Origin: Epiperipatus broadwayi
Taxonomy: Eukaryota; Onychophora; Udeonychophora; Euonychophora; Peripatidae
Length of the DNA: 64,000 nt
NCBI GenBank assembly: GCA_028023455.1
Contig: JAQFVV010000151.1
Span: 839,001-903,000, forward strand
Reading direction: 5' to 3'
Shown: positions 36,278 to 49,196 of the stretch, in pieces
Position numbering within the stretch: the first letter of the stretch is position 1
Layout of the letters: the number at the start of each line of letters is the position of its first letter
Notes under the pieces: model-generated
Seen by the model: only the letters and a program-made list of their open reading frames with translations
Databases searched by the model: none
What the model was told of the DNA's origin: nothing
Position numbers and translations under genes: made by a program

Positions 36278-36386
36278 GTCTTGCATTGGTGGTCGAGAGG
36301 TCAGCGCGACTGCCTTGCACTTGCAGGCAGTTGCCCGGGTTGCGAGTTCGCGTCCCGGCCGATGCTATGACACTTTAAAATATATA
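36278..36386 (+). mobile_element. tRNA-derived SINE, copy S4 (best preserved)
   Basis: GCATTGGTGGTCGAGAGG at the start and CCGGCCGATGC at the end could form a 7-bp acceptor stem. Box A (TGGTCGAGAGG) and box B (AGTTCGCGTCC) are recognisable; the anticodon arm has a short duplication. Ends TATGACAC plus A/T tail. TATAGTTTGTT at 36267-36277 and 36387-36397 is a probable 11-bp target duplication. It is a SINE head, not a functional tRNA gene. Confidence 0.85.
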
Positions 36387-36397
36387 TATAGTTTGTT

Positions 36398-37484
36398 AGA
36401 ATTAAATATACACTAAATGGTCATAATATGAAACTTAAGATGATTAATATGTTAGGATAACAGTCTATAAAAAAATTTTTTAACTTATGCAGTAAAAGTT
36501 TTGAAACCAGAATTTTCTACAGTTTATTGTGAGGATTGGGGGGGGTGATATGTCTCTCATGATGGGATGCATTAATTGATTTCATTCCTTTTCTTTGTAA
36601 GTTGATATCCTTTTAACAATCTCCTATCTTTGAAGTTTGAGATTTAAACATTTTTTATCTTCATTTTGAGTAGAGATTTCTTCTAAATAGCTTGGTTAGA
36701 TTCACAAGATGTCCAAGTTAAATTTTAGCACGTGGTGGATATCTTTTCTTTGCAGTCATATTAATGAAGGTTTGAAGCAGCTTGAGTAAAACAAGGATCC
36801 AGACTAATTAATTTCAAGAGAAATTGATTATATATAAATTTGATCTCTTATTTTTAATACTTTTGATCTTGTTTTTAACACCTTTGATAATCTCTTGTGT
36901 TCAACACCATTATGTCTTCATGTTAATTACACGAATTTTCAAAATACTACTATTATTTAATTGATTGAATTTTTAAAACACTGTAAATATTAAATTGCAC
37001 AAATTTTTCCCTTGATTTCGAATCTCAAATTTTAAAAAGGCTTAATCTTTTTACTAACTTATTTTTTATCTAATTATTTATATTTTTTTAACACTAGTAT
37101 ATTTAACCAAGTTATTTTTCAGTACATTATATACATTTTTTAAATCTTTGATAAGAGCAATAATTTTAACATAGTTTATATAATTTATTAGTTTCTCTTT
37201 AATTTAAACACTTTTAACAAACCTATTATATTATTTATTATTAGTTTAAAATATGAGATTTAATCATTTATTCTAAGTTAGAACATTACTTATTCTTATT
37301 ACATTTAATACTTTATTTTAACTTTATTATATATATATATAATTTTCTTTAAAAGTTTTAAGTGCTACCCTCATAACAACAGAAAAACAGGTCACTACCA
37401 TGTGGAAGACCATATGGCCGACAGTGAAATGAAGAAGACATTATTTCTTTTAATATATAGATATTAATTTTGTTTCAGCAAAAA
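36398..37484. other. Intron 2 DNA, nothing recognised
   Basis: AT-rich; a G-run near 36537 and TA-rich microsatellite near 37330. No gene seen. Confidence 0.35.
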
Positions 37485-37735
37485 TACATTTAATATAATA
37501 CACCATATACACCTTAATTGACCCTTTACAATGCAGTTTAACATATGATTTATTTTATTTCCTTACAGTTTCAATTGTCCAGCAGTCATCATCAGAGCTT
37601 TAAACCTCAGTTGAAACGGTAAGGAAATAAAATAAATCATATGTTGAACTGCAATTAAGATGTATATGGTGTATTATATTATATATAATTCAGCAATGCA
37701 AATAAGAAGAAGTGGAAGGAAATTTTAATACTTCA
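37485..37735. mobile_element. Family E foldback (copy 2)
   Basis: Shares AACATATGATTTATTTTATT, the CCAGCAGTCATCATCAGAGC block (- strand hammerhead-like core) and the flank CAGCAATGCAAATAAGAAG with the 22.9-kb copy, here in the other orientation. The right arm has lost most of its core, leaving TTGAAACGGTAAGG. Confidence 0.65.
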
Positions 37736-38300
37736 AGAATACATTTGTCTGATATATGTAATAATAGTGTCGTATAGAGCATTACACTTTTTAGAACTAA
37801 TATTATGTTGTAACTTTGTTTTGAAATTTTATATTTGGGAGTAGCAAACATATATCGTTAATTTTATATCCCCTTACGAAATTCATCCGATAAGGACAGG
37901 TTGAATAACTACGTACAAATGATCACATGTTATTGACGGTGATACTTTACCTTCATTTTTATATGATTTATTTGAGCATTTTAATTTTAGAATTGTGCCA
38001 TGAACTCCATTGTTAAGGTTCATATTTTAAATCATTTTATTAAAAATTACATTATTTAATTCAAAAGAAACTAGTGTTTTCATTTTTAAACTTAGATCTT
38101 ATCGTCCTTTATCTTCAACTTCCAGATGTAAAAACAAAATATTATGGCAAATTGTATTTTTTTTTATTATTTACGTTCAAAAACTGCTCAAGTTAAGGAT
38201 CCATTGCAGAATTTTTGAATTGTTAATTATATAAGAAAACTATACTTGAAATTGCAACATTTTATTTTTATGTTATTGTTGCTATTTTTTACTTGCTTAG

Positions 38301-38392
38301 GAGTGACCAATACTGTTACAGCAGTAAAGAATGCTCATTTGGCAGAATCACCTGTTCTGATACTAGGTGGAGCTGCAGCTGCTTTACTGAAG
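38301..38392 (+). CDS. ILVBL: ILVBL/HACL2-like exon
   Basis: Ninety-two bases between CTTGCTTAG and GTATAT, entering in phase 1 and leaving in phase 0. It completes the glycine of GPG and encodes VTNTVTAVKNAHLAESPVLI followed by LGGAAAALLK. TNTVTAVKNA and SP-x-L-x-LGGAA are highly conserved in ILVBL and match the ThDP-enzyme core. An ATG-initiated frame from 38246 over this exon starts in the intron and is not a real start. Confidence 0.93.
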
Positions 38393-38584
38393 GTATATAA
38401 AAAGTTAAGCTGTTTATATTTGTTTTAATCAATTGATTTTGTGTGTGTGTGTGTAGTGTATAATTTTTAAATTTATTATATTTAGAAAAATTATTAGATT
38501 CATTAATTTATTTCAAATAATTTTAACATATACATTTTTTTATATGTCAAATATATATGTGTTAAATCCGGTTATTGCTTTTAG

Positions 38585-38723
38585 GGTCGCGGAAGTTTAC
38601 AAGATATTGATCAGTTGCCATTATTCCAATCACTTTGCAAACATGTGGCAACGGTGAAAAGTGTGCGGGATATAGCACCGGTGTTAAGAAATGCCATAAA
38701 AATTGCTCAATCTGACACACCAG
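38585..38723 (+). CDS. ILVBL: ILVBL/HACL2-like exon
   Basis: Preceded by TTTTAG after an intron of only 192 bp and followed by GTACGT. Forty-six codons plus one base encode GRGSLQDIDQLPLFQSLCKH, a variable stretch with VRDIAPVLRNAI, then AQSDTPG. The GRGSLQ-x-DQ and SGTPG-like ends match vertebrate ILVBL. The short preceding intron contrasts with the 8.5- and 12.5-kb neighbours. Confidence 0.93.
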
Positions 38724-38764
38724 GTACGTCAGAGAGTACATTTTATATTTATATGTAATGCATT

Positions 38765-39384
38765 CCAGTGAAAAATGATCGGTTCTTTCTCTAAGCTGCT
38801 TGCAGTGCTATCTCTGAATCAGTACATGTGTAAGAAGCAACATAGTTTTGTTATTCACCAAAACATCTTAAGATGCTAGCATGTTTGGATCATGAAATGT
38901 CATATGAAATATAACGGTATGTTTTGTAATTCAATTGATTATCTTCAATACTCTCTTTCAACCATCACAAATCTTGCAAATCATGGCTCATGAAATATGA
39001 CATGAAATGTAACGGTATGTTTTGTACTTCAATTGATTATCTTCAATGCTCTTTCATCTATCATCACAAAATCTTGCAAATTCCTTGAAAACTTTCTTGC
39101 GCCTCATGGTTTCATTGCCATAGACAATTTGAATCATTTAAAATGTTTCAGGAATAATTTTGTCCAATTCAAAACAAAATCTAATGTTAACATGTTGTTC
39201 CATTGTGAATCAAAGTACGAAGCACGGGCTTGGATTTTATGCCATAACTCTTAGTCTAGAGATGCTATCACTTTAATACTTTTGATGTTAATAGCCAAAC
39301 TTTGTCACTATTGTAACCCATGTATCATTTCGGAGATAGCATTGCAGTAAGTTTGGAGAAAGAACCAGTCACCTTTTCACTTGG
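38765..39384. mobile_element. Family X foldback (MITE-like), copy 2
   Basis: Ends CCAGTGAAAAATGATCGGTTC and AGAACCAGTCACCTTTTCAC are inverted, followed by TGCAGTGCTATCTCTGA and its complement. The interior has a direct duplication of about 95 bp (around 38893-38977 and 38985-39082, marked by AACGGTATGTTTTGTA). Only about 40 bp downstream of a splice donor. Confidence 0.7.
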
Positions 39385-41679
39385 TTATGTATATATATGT
39401 TAAGTTTTTGCATAGATGCGGATTAAGTAATTAATCAACAGAGCACTGTGCTAACCAAGTAAGCTTGGTTATCAATAGTGATAGTCTTACATTGTGAATC
39501 ACCTCAATGGCGCATTTTGTTTTAACATCTCAATAATTAGAGATCATGAACTTTAATAAATTTATTTACTTCACTGAAATTCATTTAAGGATATAAATTA
39601 TTATACTGTGACTGTAGATTAGAGTTACATTTTCAAATAAGTGTTTAACATTTTTGAGTAATATGAACTGAATAGTGAAGACTTTAGTCTGATCTAAATC
39701 AGTACCAATTACTTTTCATTTATATGTCATATTACTGATAGATCTAAAAAGCATTCTATTCCTTAAAGAAAAAAAAAATCTATCAAAGTAAAGGGAAATA
39801 AAAACAATATAAATGTATTTTTATTCCAAGATCCTGTACTATACTTAATTCATTTCTTATTACTGCCTTCAACAATTCACTCTAACTTGAAGTACGCATA
39901 TAATAACTGAGCAGCAGAAATGTACGTGTACTGCAGTATTTTGTAACATGGGTTCATACCATGAATTTCATATCATTAATTGCTATTTATGAGTCCAGCC
40001 ATTTTACTCTGAAATAAAAAAAAAGATAAAAAGACAAAGAATAAAAAGTTGAAAATCGTAGAAAGAAAAGAAAATAATAGATTCGGAATTACTGTACTAT
40101 GTATTTAATCAAACAATAGAAATGTGGATTGTGCAAATACATTCCATATTTGGCTGAAAGTTTGAGATGACATCATTTTACTTATAATTGTAGGTTGTAC
40201 TATTTCCATGGTCTAGAATTAATCGTTAAAAGTCTTTAGAAAAATTCAAACTTTATTTAAATTTTTTAAATATTACTCAACAATTAGTAATAGCATACAA
40301 GTTAATATGGTTGAGTGGAGATTATTAAGTATTTCTATAACAGATATTATACTTGGAAAATAAGAAATGAAGTGAACTGCTCCTTTATGTGTGTGTGTGT
40401 AGTTAAAAACGTGTATTAATCTTTAACTGAAGTTTAAAGTTTATATCTGGACTACAGATAATCTGTAGTTTAATAAATGATTAATAATAATCATTAATCT
40501 ATTTATGTAGAGTGGATTGTGTCAAAGTTTCTAAATCTAACACTAAGGGATAAAAAAATTACAGTTATACACTACAGTTTGATAAATATTTTAACAATGA
40601 ATAATCATTTTTGAGGGTAACGATACACAATTCTAAGTTCATTTAATGCAAATAAAATTATATTTACCTTTGGCAATCCAGGATTTTAATAAAAATAAGT
40701 TTGTATTCACATAAGCTTACATCTTTCCAAGTTAGGGATCTAAAAGAAGAAATAAATACAGTATATATTTTTTCCAGTTGGAGAAGGGAAATATATGCTA
40801 TTGGCAAAAGTCCGGAATGAGTGTCCATTTTATGGTATCAACCTGGAAACAAAGAATCCTGATGACGGCTATTAACAAATATTTTCATGGGATTTTGATC
40901 AGCATCTGAAATTCCATAATTTCCTTTTCCTCTCTAGGATATTTTGACAACGGATTAGTAAGGTCCTTGAGGTTCTTGTATAGGCAGGCAGTGAGTAGAA
41001 GTAGCTATATACTTAGAGCATGTGTTGATAGCCCTACACGTATCTGTTTTTTATTCCAACATTAAAATTGTAGACATTTTATAAGTTAATATCAAAAAAC
41101 ACATTTTCTCTGGGATTTGATTACTTCAGAAAATTTTAGTAGTTCATTAGAATAATGAGAGCATAGCCATACAAATTAATACACAAAAAAATATTAATAT
41201 AACTTTACTTCCCCAAAATGTCTCCAGTTCTCTAGAGCTCTGACTTTTTAATTAATTAATATTTTTTTTTTTGATCTCCCAAATCAATTTATCAGCATTT
41301 CTATCTTTTTCTCTTTCTCTGGAATGCTTTTAACATTTTTAATTTTGGTTCCTTTGTTTAAGGTACATCACAATTACGATTTCTTGGAATTTAGAGAAGC
41401 TAAGTTTATAAAAAATAATAAAGAATTGCCTAGAGGTATTGAATCAGTCAATCCTAATTAACGATTGGGTTTCATGATCCTTCATACTTATGAAGTTACT
41501 AACCCATGTTTAAACCCTGCTCCTATAGTCATGTATATCTATTTTATGTATATATTTGAGATGTGCACCTAAAAAAATTATAAAGTTTAGCTTTTAATAT
41601 TTTTTACTATTATTTATTATTAATTCTTCTTATTAAAATCAAAATATATTAGAAGCAGCTCAAATATGTATATATATTG
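39385..41679. other. Intron 4 DNA, nothing firm
   Basis: AT-rich with a (GT)n patch near 40390. No coding or repeat family recognised. Confidence 0.35.
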
Positions 41680-42960
41680 TATCGTTTACCGTTCTACTAG
41701 ACCACTATACGCCCCAAATGTATATTTGAGCGTGAGTTGTCGCTGTATCAAGGAAAAAAGAAAGTTGTTTTCTATTCTTAACACAGCTTTTTCCGATCAA
41801 CCCGCCTATTAATTGTTCGAAGTTGTGCTATTGACAAAATCAACTTTTATTTTATTTACTATGGGCCCGGTTCCTAAGATCCGCTGAAATATCCCAGCCC
41901 CTCGCAAGTTGTAAGACAAAGAAAATATAAAAAGTTCTATTATAATTTTTTTTTGAGCGTATTCTACCGTAATGAGAATTAATGATTTTTTTACGATTAT
42001 TAGCCCTGGCGTATTGAAACATATTGGCAAAGGTAACTTACGTTTAAATCTTATTTCACTAAAATAAATCTAATAACAAAAATAATAACTTCTATTAATA
42101 ACGCACAATAAAAAAAATGTTGATAAAAATATAATCTCTTTTATTCTAACAAAATAAAACATTTCTAGGTTAAATATTGTTTAATATTTTGGAGAGAACA
42201 CATTTAATCTAGGTGGAAAATATACAGAAAATATCAATATCATTTAAAATAAGCAAAAAGTTCTTGGTTAATTAAGAGTCTCTCATATAGAAATATAAAG
42301 TCACTATCGGGTTCTTTTATAGCTATATTTTCACAGTAGTTTTTAACTAGTTAACTTGGTCACAATCAGGATTATTATTCTTAACTTACCGTAGCTTTGT
42401 GATTCACGAAGGTTGTAGCTAACTATGCTAGTTTTTGTAATAATGAGCTCGGCCGTTTGGTTCTTGCTTGTTCTTGTGGTCCATTTCCCAGTTGGTCACG
42501 AAGGCTTTTCCTGGTGTACATCATTAGGTCTGATGTTTTCAGGGGCTCCGGTTCACTGCGACATTGCCGAATTCCTTCGGTGACGAGTGATCTTGGACAT
42601 ATTAAATGTTATCCAAGACCAACTAGCGAAATAAAACGAACAAGACCCCTTCAACCGGATCCCTCCTTTTTATATCCAGTTTTAGGGCTTCTGCGCATGC
42701 TCGTACCATGCCTTTCTAATCTTATACAGTTTTTTAAAATTTTATGTACAAAGTCTCTATTTTTTATGTTTTGGCATTTTATTAGCTAAAATATTTTTCT
42801 TTTAGTTATCTTTTTATTGTTTTGGAATTCTTTTTTGTTCTCTCCATTCGTTATTACTATTAAAAAATATAAGAATAATTTAACTTTCTTGTACTCTTAA
42901 AAAATTATACTATAAAAAAAATCAAATTTACTTTTTAGTTTTAAATTATATTTGACATAT
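41680..42960 (-). repeat. LTR-like direct repeat, copy 1
   Basis: About 1.25 kb, markedly more GC-rich in its distal half than the surroundings and repeated at 43507-44706. On the - strand a strong TATA box (GATATAAAAAGG, near 42665-42690) is followed by a GC-rich leader, and the repeat could be bounded TGT...ACA (about 42957 to 41719), as in an LTR; the block after that end (TTTGGGGCGTATAGTGG) is also repeated and might be a primer-binding region. The 110-codon + strand frame inside (42457-42789) is probably chance. Confidence 0.45.
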
Positions 42961-43506
42961 AAAAAATACAAGGGTGTAAAAGGGGTTTACATTTTATTCT
43001 TAAGTTTTTTAAATCATATTCGTATTTTTTTTCTGTAGTAGGTGTATATTGGTAGTCATTCAAAGGATTCACCCCTTTTATCTATAAATTAAATTCATCT
43101 CTATTCTTTAGTGTACTATTACAATAAAAGCATTTAAAAGGTTTGTTAGTTTAAGCAATTCCACGATCCGCTTCCTTTATTGGGTTTAAAATAGTCGGAG
43201 TTTAAAGATTTATGTTATATATGGTAAGGAGCTATGTTATTCCCTTTGTAAGCTATAATACTTGTGATTAGTCTACCATGTTTTTTTAGTATATAAAAAA
43301 TATATATATATATTTTTTTTGGAAGTTATTAAAAATATTTCTTTCATATTTTAATAATCTGGTTTAATTAGTTATTTTTTTCTTATAATTTTTTTTTTTA
43401 AAAAATCATAATTTATTTTCGGCTGTAGTTTCTTTGAGTCATCATTGTATGTTCTTTATCTTCCTCTCTCAGGTTGAGTTGTTAAATGAAGCGAGTTGGG
43501 TCCATT
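42961..43506 (-). other. Spacer between the LTR-like repeats
   Basis: About 550 bp. On the - strand around 43060-43150 a possibly coding stretch contains KPFKCFYCNSTLKNRDEF, a C-x2-C zinc-finger-like start, interrupted by a stop. Too short and damaged to assign. Confidence 0.3.
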
Positions 43507-44706
43507 TATCGTTTACCGTTCTACTAACCACTATAGCCCCAAATGTATATTTGGGTGTTGTCAAGTTTCAAGGAAAAAAGAAAGTTGATTTCTATTCTTA
43601 AACTATTTTTGATAATCGCCTATTAATTGTTACAAGTTTGTATTGAAAAATCAACTTTAATTTTATTTACTTGGGCGCCAGTTCTAAGAATCGTAAATAT
43701 GGCAGTTGAATTGTAAGAAGAAAATATAAAAAGATTCTATTATAATATTTTTTTTTGAGACGGTAATTCTACGTAATAGTTAATGATTTTTTTAGATTTT
43801 AGCCTGGGTATTGAAAATATTGCAAAGGTAATTAGTTTAAATTTATTTACTAAAATAAATCTAATAAAAAAATAATAACTTCTATTAATAAGATAAAAAT
43901 GTTGTAAAAATATAATCTCTTTTATTCTAAAAATAAAAATTTTAGGTTAAATATTGTTTAATATTTTGGAGAGAAATTTAATCTAGGTGGAAATATACAA
44001 ATATAATATCATTTAAAATAAGAAAAGTTCTTGTTAATTAAGAGTTCTCATATAGAAATATAAAGTCACTATCGGGATTCTTTTTATAGTATATTTTCAG
44101 AGTATTTTTAACTAGTTAATTGTCAATCAGGATTATTATTCTTAATTAGTAAGTTTATTAAGGTTGTAACTATATAGTTTTTTTTAATAAAGCTCGGCCG
44201 TTGGTTCTTGTTTTCTTGGTCCATTTCCAGTTGGTCACAAGGTTTTCTGGTGACATCATTAGGTTGATGTTTTCAGGGTCCGTTCACTGAATTGAATTCT
44301 TCGTGAGAGTGATTTGGACATATTAAATTTATCCAAGACCAACTAGCGAAATAAAACAACAAGACCCCCTTCAAGATCCTCCTTTTTATATAGTTTTAGG
44401 GCTTTGGCATGCTCGTACATGCCTTTCTAATCTTATAAGTTTTTTAAAATTTTATGTACTAAAGTCTCTATTTTCTTATCAAGTTTTGGCCATGTTTAAT
44501 TAGCTAGAAATATTTTTCTTTTAGCTTATCTTTTTACTTGCTTTTGGAATTTTTTTGTTCTCTCCAATTACGTTATTACTAATTAAAAAAATATCGAAGA
44601 ATAATTTAACTTTCATTGTACGCTCTTAACAAAAATTATACTAATCAAAAAAATGAAATTTACTTTTTTAGCTTTTACCAAATGCCAATATATTTGCAAC
44701 ATATAT
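43507..44706 (-). repeat. LTR-like direct repeat, copy 2
   Basis: Collinear with 41680-42960 over its full length, with very many 1-5-base indels but few substitutions. In the first two thirds this copy lacks short, often C-containing words present in copy 1; in the last 250 bp copy 1 is the shorter one. The - strand TATA-containing block is retained in part (TATAAAAAGGAGG). Confidence 0.5.
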
Positions 44707-47700
44707 AAATAAATGTTACAATATATATATATAATGGGAGAAATTACTAACACAATATTAATTTTACAAATATTTTTTTTGAAGTTTGTAAAATTAAAAC
44801 TTTTCATTTAAATTCTTTATTTAAAAAACTATTTTTTTCTTTTAAAAATCCAAGATGGAGTATGCAACTGTTAATTGTCTCCAAAAATAATTAAAAGGGT
44901 GGAAATTTTACTTTGTCTAATTTTGGGAAAGAATGTCTAATTAAACTGTACTAAAAGTAAAAAAGGAAATCAAATTAAGAATTTCTACTTTTGCAATTAA
45001 CATTTTATCAAATCTATTTCAAATCTATTTCTAATATGTATTTGGACAAATTATTTAACAGTTGCATCTCCAAAACAATAGGTGAAGGAAATGAGAAAAT
45101 TCCTACAAGATAGGAATCATGAATGAAATTAAAAAAAGGAATATTAAAAGCATTTCTCAAATACCTGAGGGCAGTATATGGACCGATTTTTGAGCACCTG
45201 GAGAGAACTAGTTTGTAGATTATGTGTCGCCAAAATACTCCATGCTATTTTATTTTCCAAAATGTTGAACAAATAGTCAAAGTAATCACCTTTTTTCACC
45301 TTTTCTGGTCAGTATCTCACCACCAATAATCATCTTGCTGATGCCCAAAAATGATAGAAAGTATGATCTAAGAATGGAGGAATGTCTAATGGAAACTTGC
45401 TACTACATTGAAAATTGTTTGAATCCTGTTAATTTGCCATGCTGGAGCTGAACTGTCAAAATGGATTCTTTAATATAGAAAGGTAATTATCCTAAGAACC
45501 ACCTATGAAATTTCGTCTAATTCCTTCTAAAACTAATCTCAACCTCGGCTATCCAGATTTCTTATTTAAATTGTTAAATTAAATGTTTTTCTTAACTGCT
45601 AATGTAAATTTGCTCTCATACTAATAATTTTTCTTTTATATGTATAGTCTGTCATATGCTCTTATTTCTTTAACTTTGGTGTGGTTCCTTTCTTAATTTT
45701 AAACTATGTTTTATTTTGTTATTTTAAGTTGCCAATTTAAACAATCTTGTGAGCCTAATGTATAAAGTTATTTTTTCTCTATCTACACAGACCTCCTTGG
45801 GTTGAGGTTAGTAAAAAACCCTCCCTGTTGTGTTAGATTTACATACCTTCTTAATTAATATGCTCACCAGATTGTTTCTCAAGTTAACCTAGTTTCATGA
45901 TTTTCTTTATGCATCAAAAGGGTATTATTTATGTGTAACTTTTAAATCACCGAAAAATTAACTCTATTAAATATTTTTATATGTCGCTCACTTAATTCTG
46001 AAAAAGTGATTTCTTGTTGTTATTGCTTATTAGATTATCCGTATTACAGTGCTATACATTTAATATTTCAAAGATGTGATTATTCTAAAGTTATAAAATT
46101 TGCAAGGGTGGGATTTCAATATGTTAAACAGCAAGGAAGGAGAAAGGAGTAATTTTAAAATTATTTTGTATGAATTAAATCTTTCCCATATATATTACAT
46201 AGCATATCGTTAATTGCCTAAATTATAGCATTCAAGTGAGGTTCATGTGGCTTAAAATAGTAACTTCCATTTCATGTCATATAAAGACATAGTTTTCTGC
46301 TGCATTGCTGATATATGGCTTAGTTTTTTTTAATATTACATGCTTCTAGCTTGGAGGGTTACGATGAATTCGAACCCATAGACGTTCTTCACACCCTATC
46401 CTGCAGACAGTTGACCTTCCCAGGATCATTTTTGTATAATAGGTCTCTCACGTCGGTTGCACCAGAGAAGCCTGGTGACCACACCAATCCTAATTAAAAA
46501 TTCTCTAAGCAGTGCCCTAGAAAGGGACTCTTAGTCACTTCGTTTTCTTCATTTAGAAACACAATATAGTTTGGGATTCTTCTGCTTTCATGTCAGCACC
46601 GCTACTTTTCATTATTATTAATTTATTTAATAACCTCATTTCGATGCTGTAACAATAAAATTGTGTTTGCTTAGGTATATATATCTTTCCAAGAATAGTG
46701 ATTAGTTTAATTAATAATGTTGTTTTTCTTCTTATTTTATAAATCCCACCATCGTAATCTATTCCATTTATTTAAGAGTATACATATGTTAGAAAGGTGA
46801 AGCATTCTTTCTTTTAAAATCCAAATTTAAAGAATGGTTAAAAATATTTTGTTCATGAAGCAAATAAACTTGGTTTAAATGTATGTTATTTTATTAAATA
46901 CTCGCAAGTATTATCCTTAATGAGTAAACCATTTTAAAATATATTTTATTGATTTTCATGTCCAAAACGGCTTGAAAATAGTTTATCTAATATGTATAAT
47001 GATTCCTAGAATGCTCCAGAAATTTGTACATTAATCATCATCTTTCAGAACCACTATTAAAGAGTTAATTCAAATATGTTGTAAGTTTGTTTTGTAATTA
47101 AGTGATTGGCATCTTGAATTCACCCACCAAGTATACCTATTTACATATAATATGTCATTATTCATAAGTGCATATGAATTATAATAGTGTGATCAATTGA
47201 ATGTCATTCTCTACCTCCAAGTAAATCATTTGTCATGCACATTCAAATAAATATTTAATCAATCTACTGTTTCATTAAATGTTTTATTAAATAATTTATT
47301 ATTCAAACAACTTATGTAGTTTGAATTATTTTCTCTCCACTTTCATACATTCCAACATATATATGCGTTCTTTTGTTAAATATGTCTCATTGTCTTCTCC
47401 GTTCTGCTAGTGGGCCAGATTTAAGAATTAATTGTCATGTGCCATCGTTATTATGTTATTCATTAGATGTTCAATCTGGGGTTTGTGGAATGGGTTCGAA
47501 TCTAGGTTGGTCCCTGATATAAATCTCAGGCTTGACTGGGTTTGAAGTACATTTCATTGAGTTCCAGCTCATGTTAGATTAATCAACATATTTTGATTGG
47601 TACAGTATATATAGTAAAGTCTTGTCATTACCCTCATTAAAATGACATATGATAAGACAAAAATGTACATTTAAAACAAGTAATAATATATATATATTTG

Positions 47701-48406
47701 CATATAACTGTATCTCTCAATTACTACTTTTTATAACATATTTCCAAATATGTTTTAAAACAAATAACTATATTTTTTTAAAAAAAAATTTAAATCTATT
47801 TTTCTCTCTGATACATATATATACCACTCTTTGTATATAATAGTTGAACATATTGACACCAATTTATACAAAATACACTTATCCAGGGCAGTAGGTGGAT
47901 ACTATTTAATTCCCTTGTAACAGGGTTTAAACCCAGCTACTGTTACAATATATTTATATCTACATTAATATATGAAAATTTTTTTACAAACCCAAATTTA
48001 TTTATAAGTAATTTTCTCTTTATATTTTCTTTATACATCTTTTTAATCAATATATTTTAATATTGTCATCCTAATCCCAGAATCTCTATTCAATTTTGGT
48101 TTTATCTTTTTTATTAGTATTGCTTCTTTTTTTTCTTTAATATCATCTGTATATAACATCATTTTATTCAACTTTCTGGAAATTTGTGTCCTATTTCCTT
48201 CACTGTGTTTCCAGTGGAAACATTCAATATCTTATTTTAGGAATTCTTGTTTTGTTCATTTCTTTTACATATTCAGTTCAATGAATGAATGATGTTATAA
48301 CAATGGACTCAATAATAACATCATATCCAGCAAATTGAAAAACATATCGATTGGTTTTATGATTTTGCCATTGTATTTTTAAAATTTTACAAAACATCTT
48401 TAAATC
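44707..48406. other. Intron 4 DNA, little recognised
   Basis: Mostly AT-rich sequence. A GC-richer patch at about 46350-46510 includes a box-B-like GGGTTCGAATTC on the - strand, and GGGTTCGAATC occurs near 47493 on +; both may be eroded tRNA-derived repeats but box A is unclear. Confidence 0.3.
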
Positions 48407-48795
48407 AAATTTGCATACATTTGTTCATTTGCATAATGAAGTGGTTTCTTTCTTTTTTATAACCTAAAGCTGATTGCACTTTCAGTGAAGTTGACCATAA
48501 TCACTAACTTAAAGCTGATTGTATTTTCAGTGAAGTTCACCATAATCATGGATGATTATAATCTAAAGCTGAGGGCACTTTCAGTGAAGTTCACCATAAT
48601 TATAGCTATGAATATAAACTAAAGCTGAGTGCGCTTTCAGAAGTTCATCATAATCATAGCTATGATTATAATAACCTAAAGCTAAGTGCACTTTCATTGA
48701 AGTTCTCCATAATCATCAAAACTGCATTCAATTTTAAGTTATAAAGAAGAAATAAATCACTTCATTATGCAGATTAACAAACATATGCAAATTTA
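48407..48795. mobile_element. Foldback element with a tandem-repeat core
   Basis: Terminal arms of about 55 bp (left TTTGCATAATGAAGTGGTTTC, right AATCACTTCATTATGCAGA). The core (48467-48718) is five diverged units of about 52-57 bp, each with AAAGCTGAGTGCACTTTCAG and GAAGTTCACCATAATCAT. Architecture matches the 31.1-31.9 kb element although sequence does not. Confidence 0.75.
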
Positions 48796-48894
48796 AATTA
48801 CAAATCCAAATGAAGAAAAAAAAATCAATAGAGCACTTTTAAATGAAGTTTTTCTAATGTCTTTATATTGCATTGTTAGGGTATCTAAGTTTCA

Positions 48895-49196
48895 AAACAC
48901 TGAACATCACATGACCACCATTCTTTCTGCTTACACAAGCTGTTTACATAGGCAAAACTCTCCATATAGTAATAATAAGTAGCTAATAAGGTAAAAGCTG
49001 CTGCTTGAGGGCTGCATTTGATTCTAAGATCTAGGTGCAGTGCTCTCAGATCCAAGGCTCATCACTGATAAAAGCAACAAGCTAGAAACTAGTCTGGAGA
49101 GTAGGCATTAGATAGGGATTTTATACACAAACCTTCCTGCATCTATTGATTACTCTGTACTGAGTGGTGCTGCTGTATGGAGAGTTTTGCCTCTGA
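48895..49196. mobile_element. Family A foldback element (copy A5)
   Basis: Left terminus ACATCACATGACCACCATTC, then TAGGCAAAACTCTCCATA; right end GTATGGAGAGTTTTGCCTCT. The 14-bp duplication GTATCTAAGTTTCA (48881-48894) recurs as GTATCTAAATTTCA (49197-49210). The hammerhead core is mutated to CTGATAA, changing the invariant G of CUGANGA, so the motif is presumably dead. Confidence 0.85.

Noticed and set aside
36278-36386. Functional tRNA gene
   Set aside because: Extra bases in the anticodon and T arms, an A/T tail, a target duplication and four relatives mark it as a SINE.
38246-38428. ATG-initiated 60-codon frame as a start of the lyase
   Set aside because: The ATG is intronic; the exon begins at 38301 after a good acceptor and continues the upstream exon in phase.
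42457-42789. 110-codon + strand frame
   Set aside because: It lies antisense within an LTR-like repeat, is broken in the second copy and has no domain.
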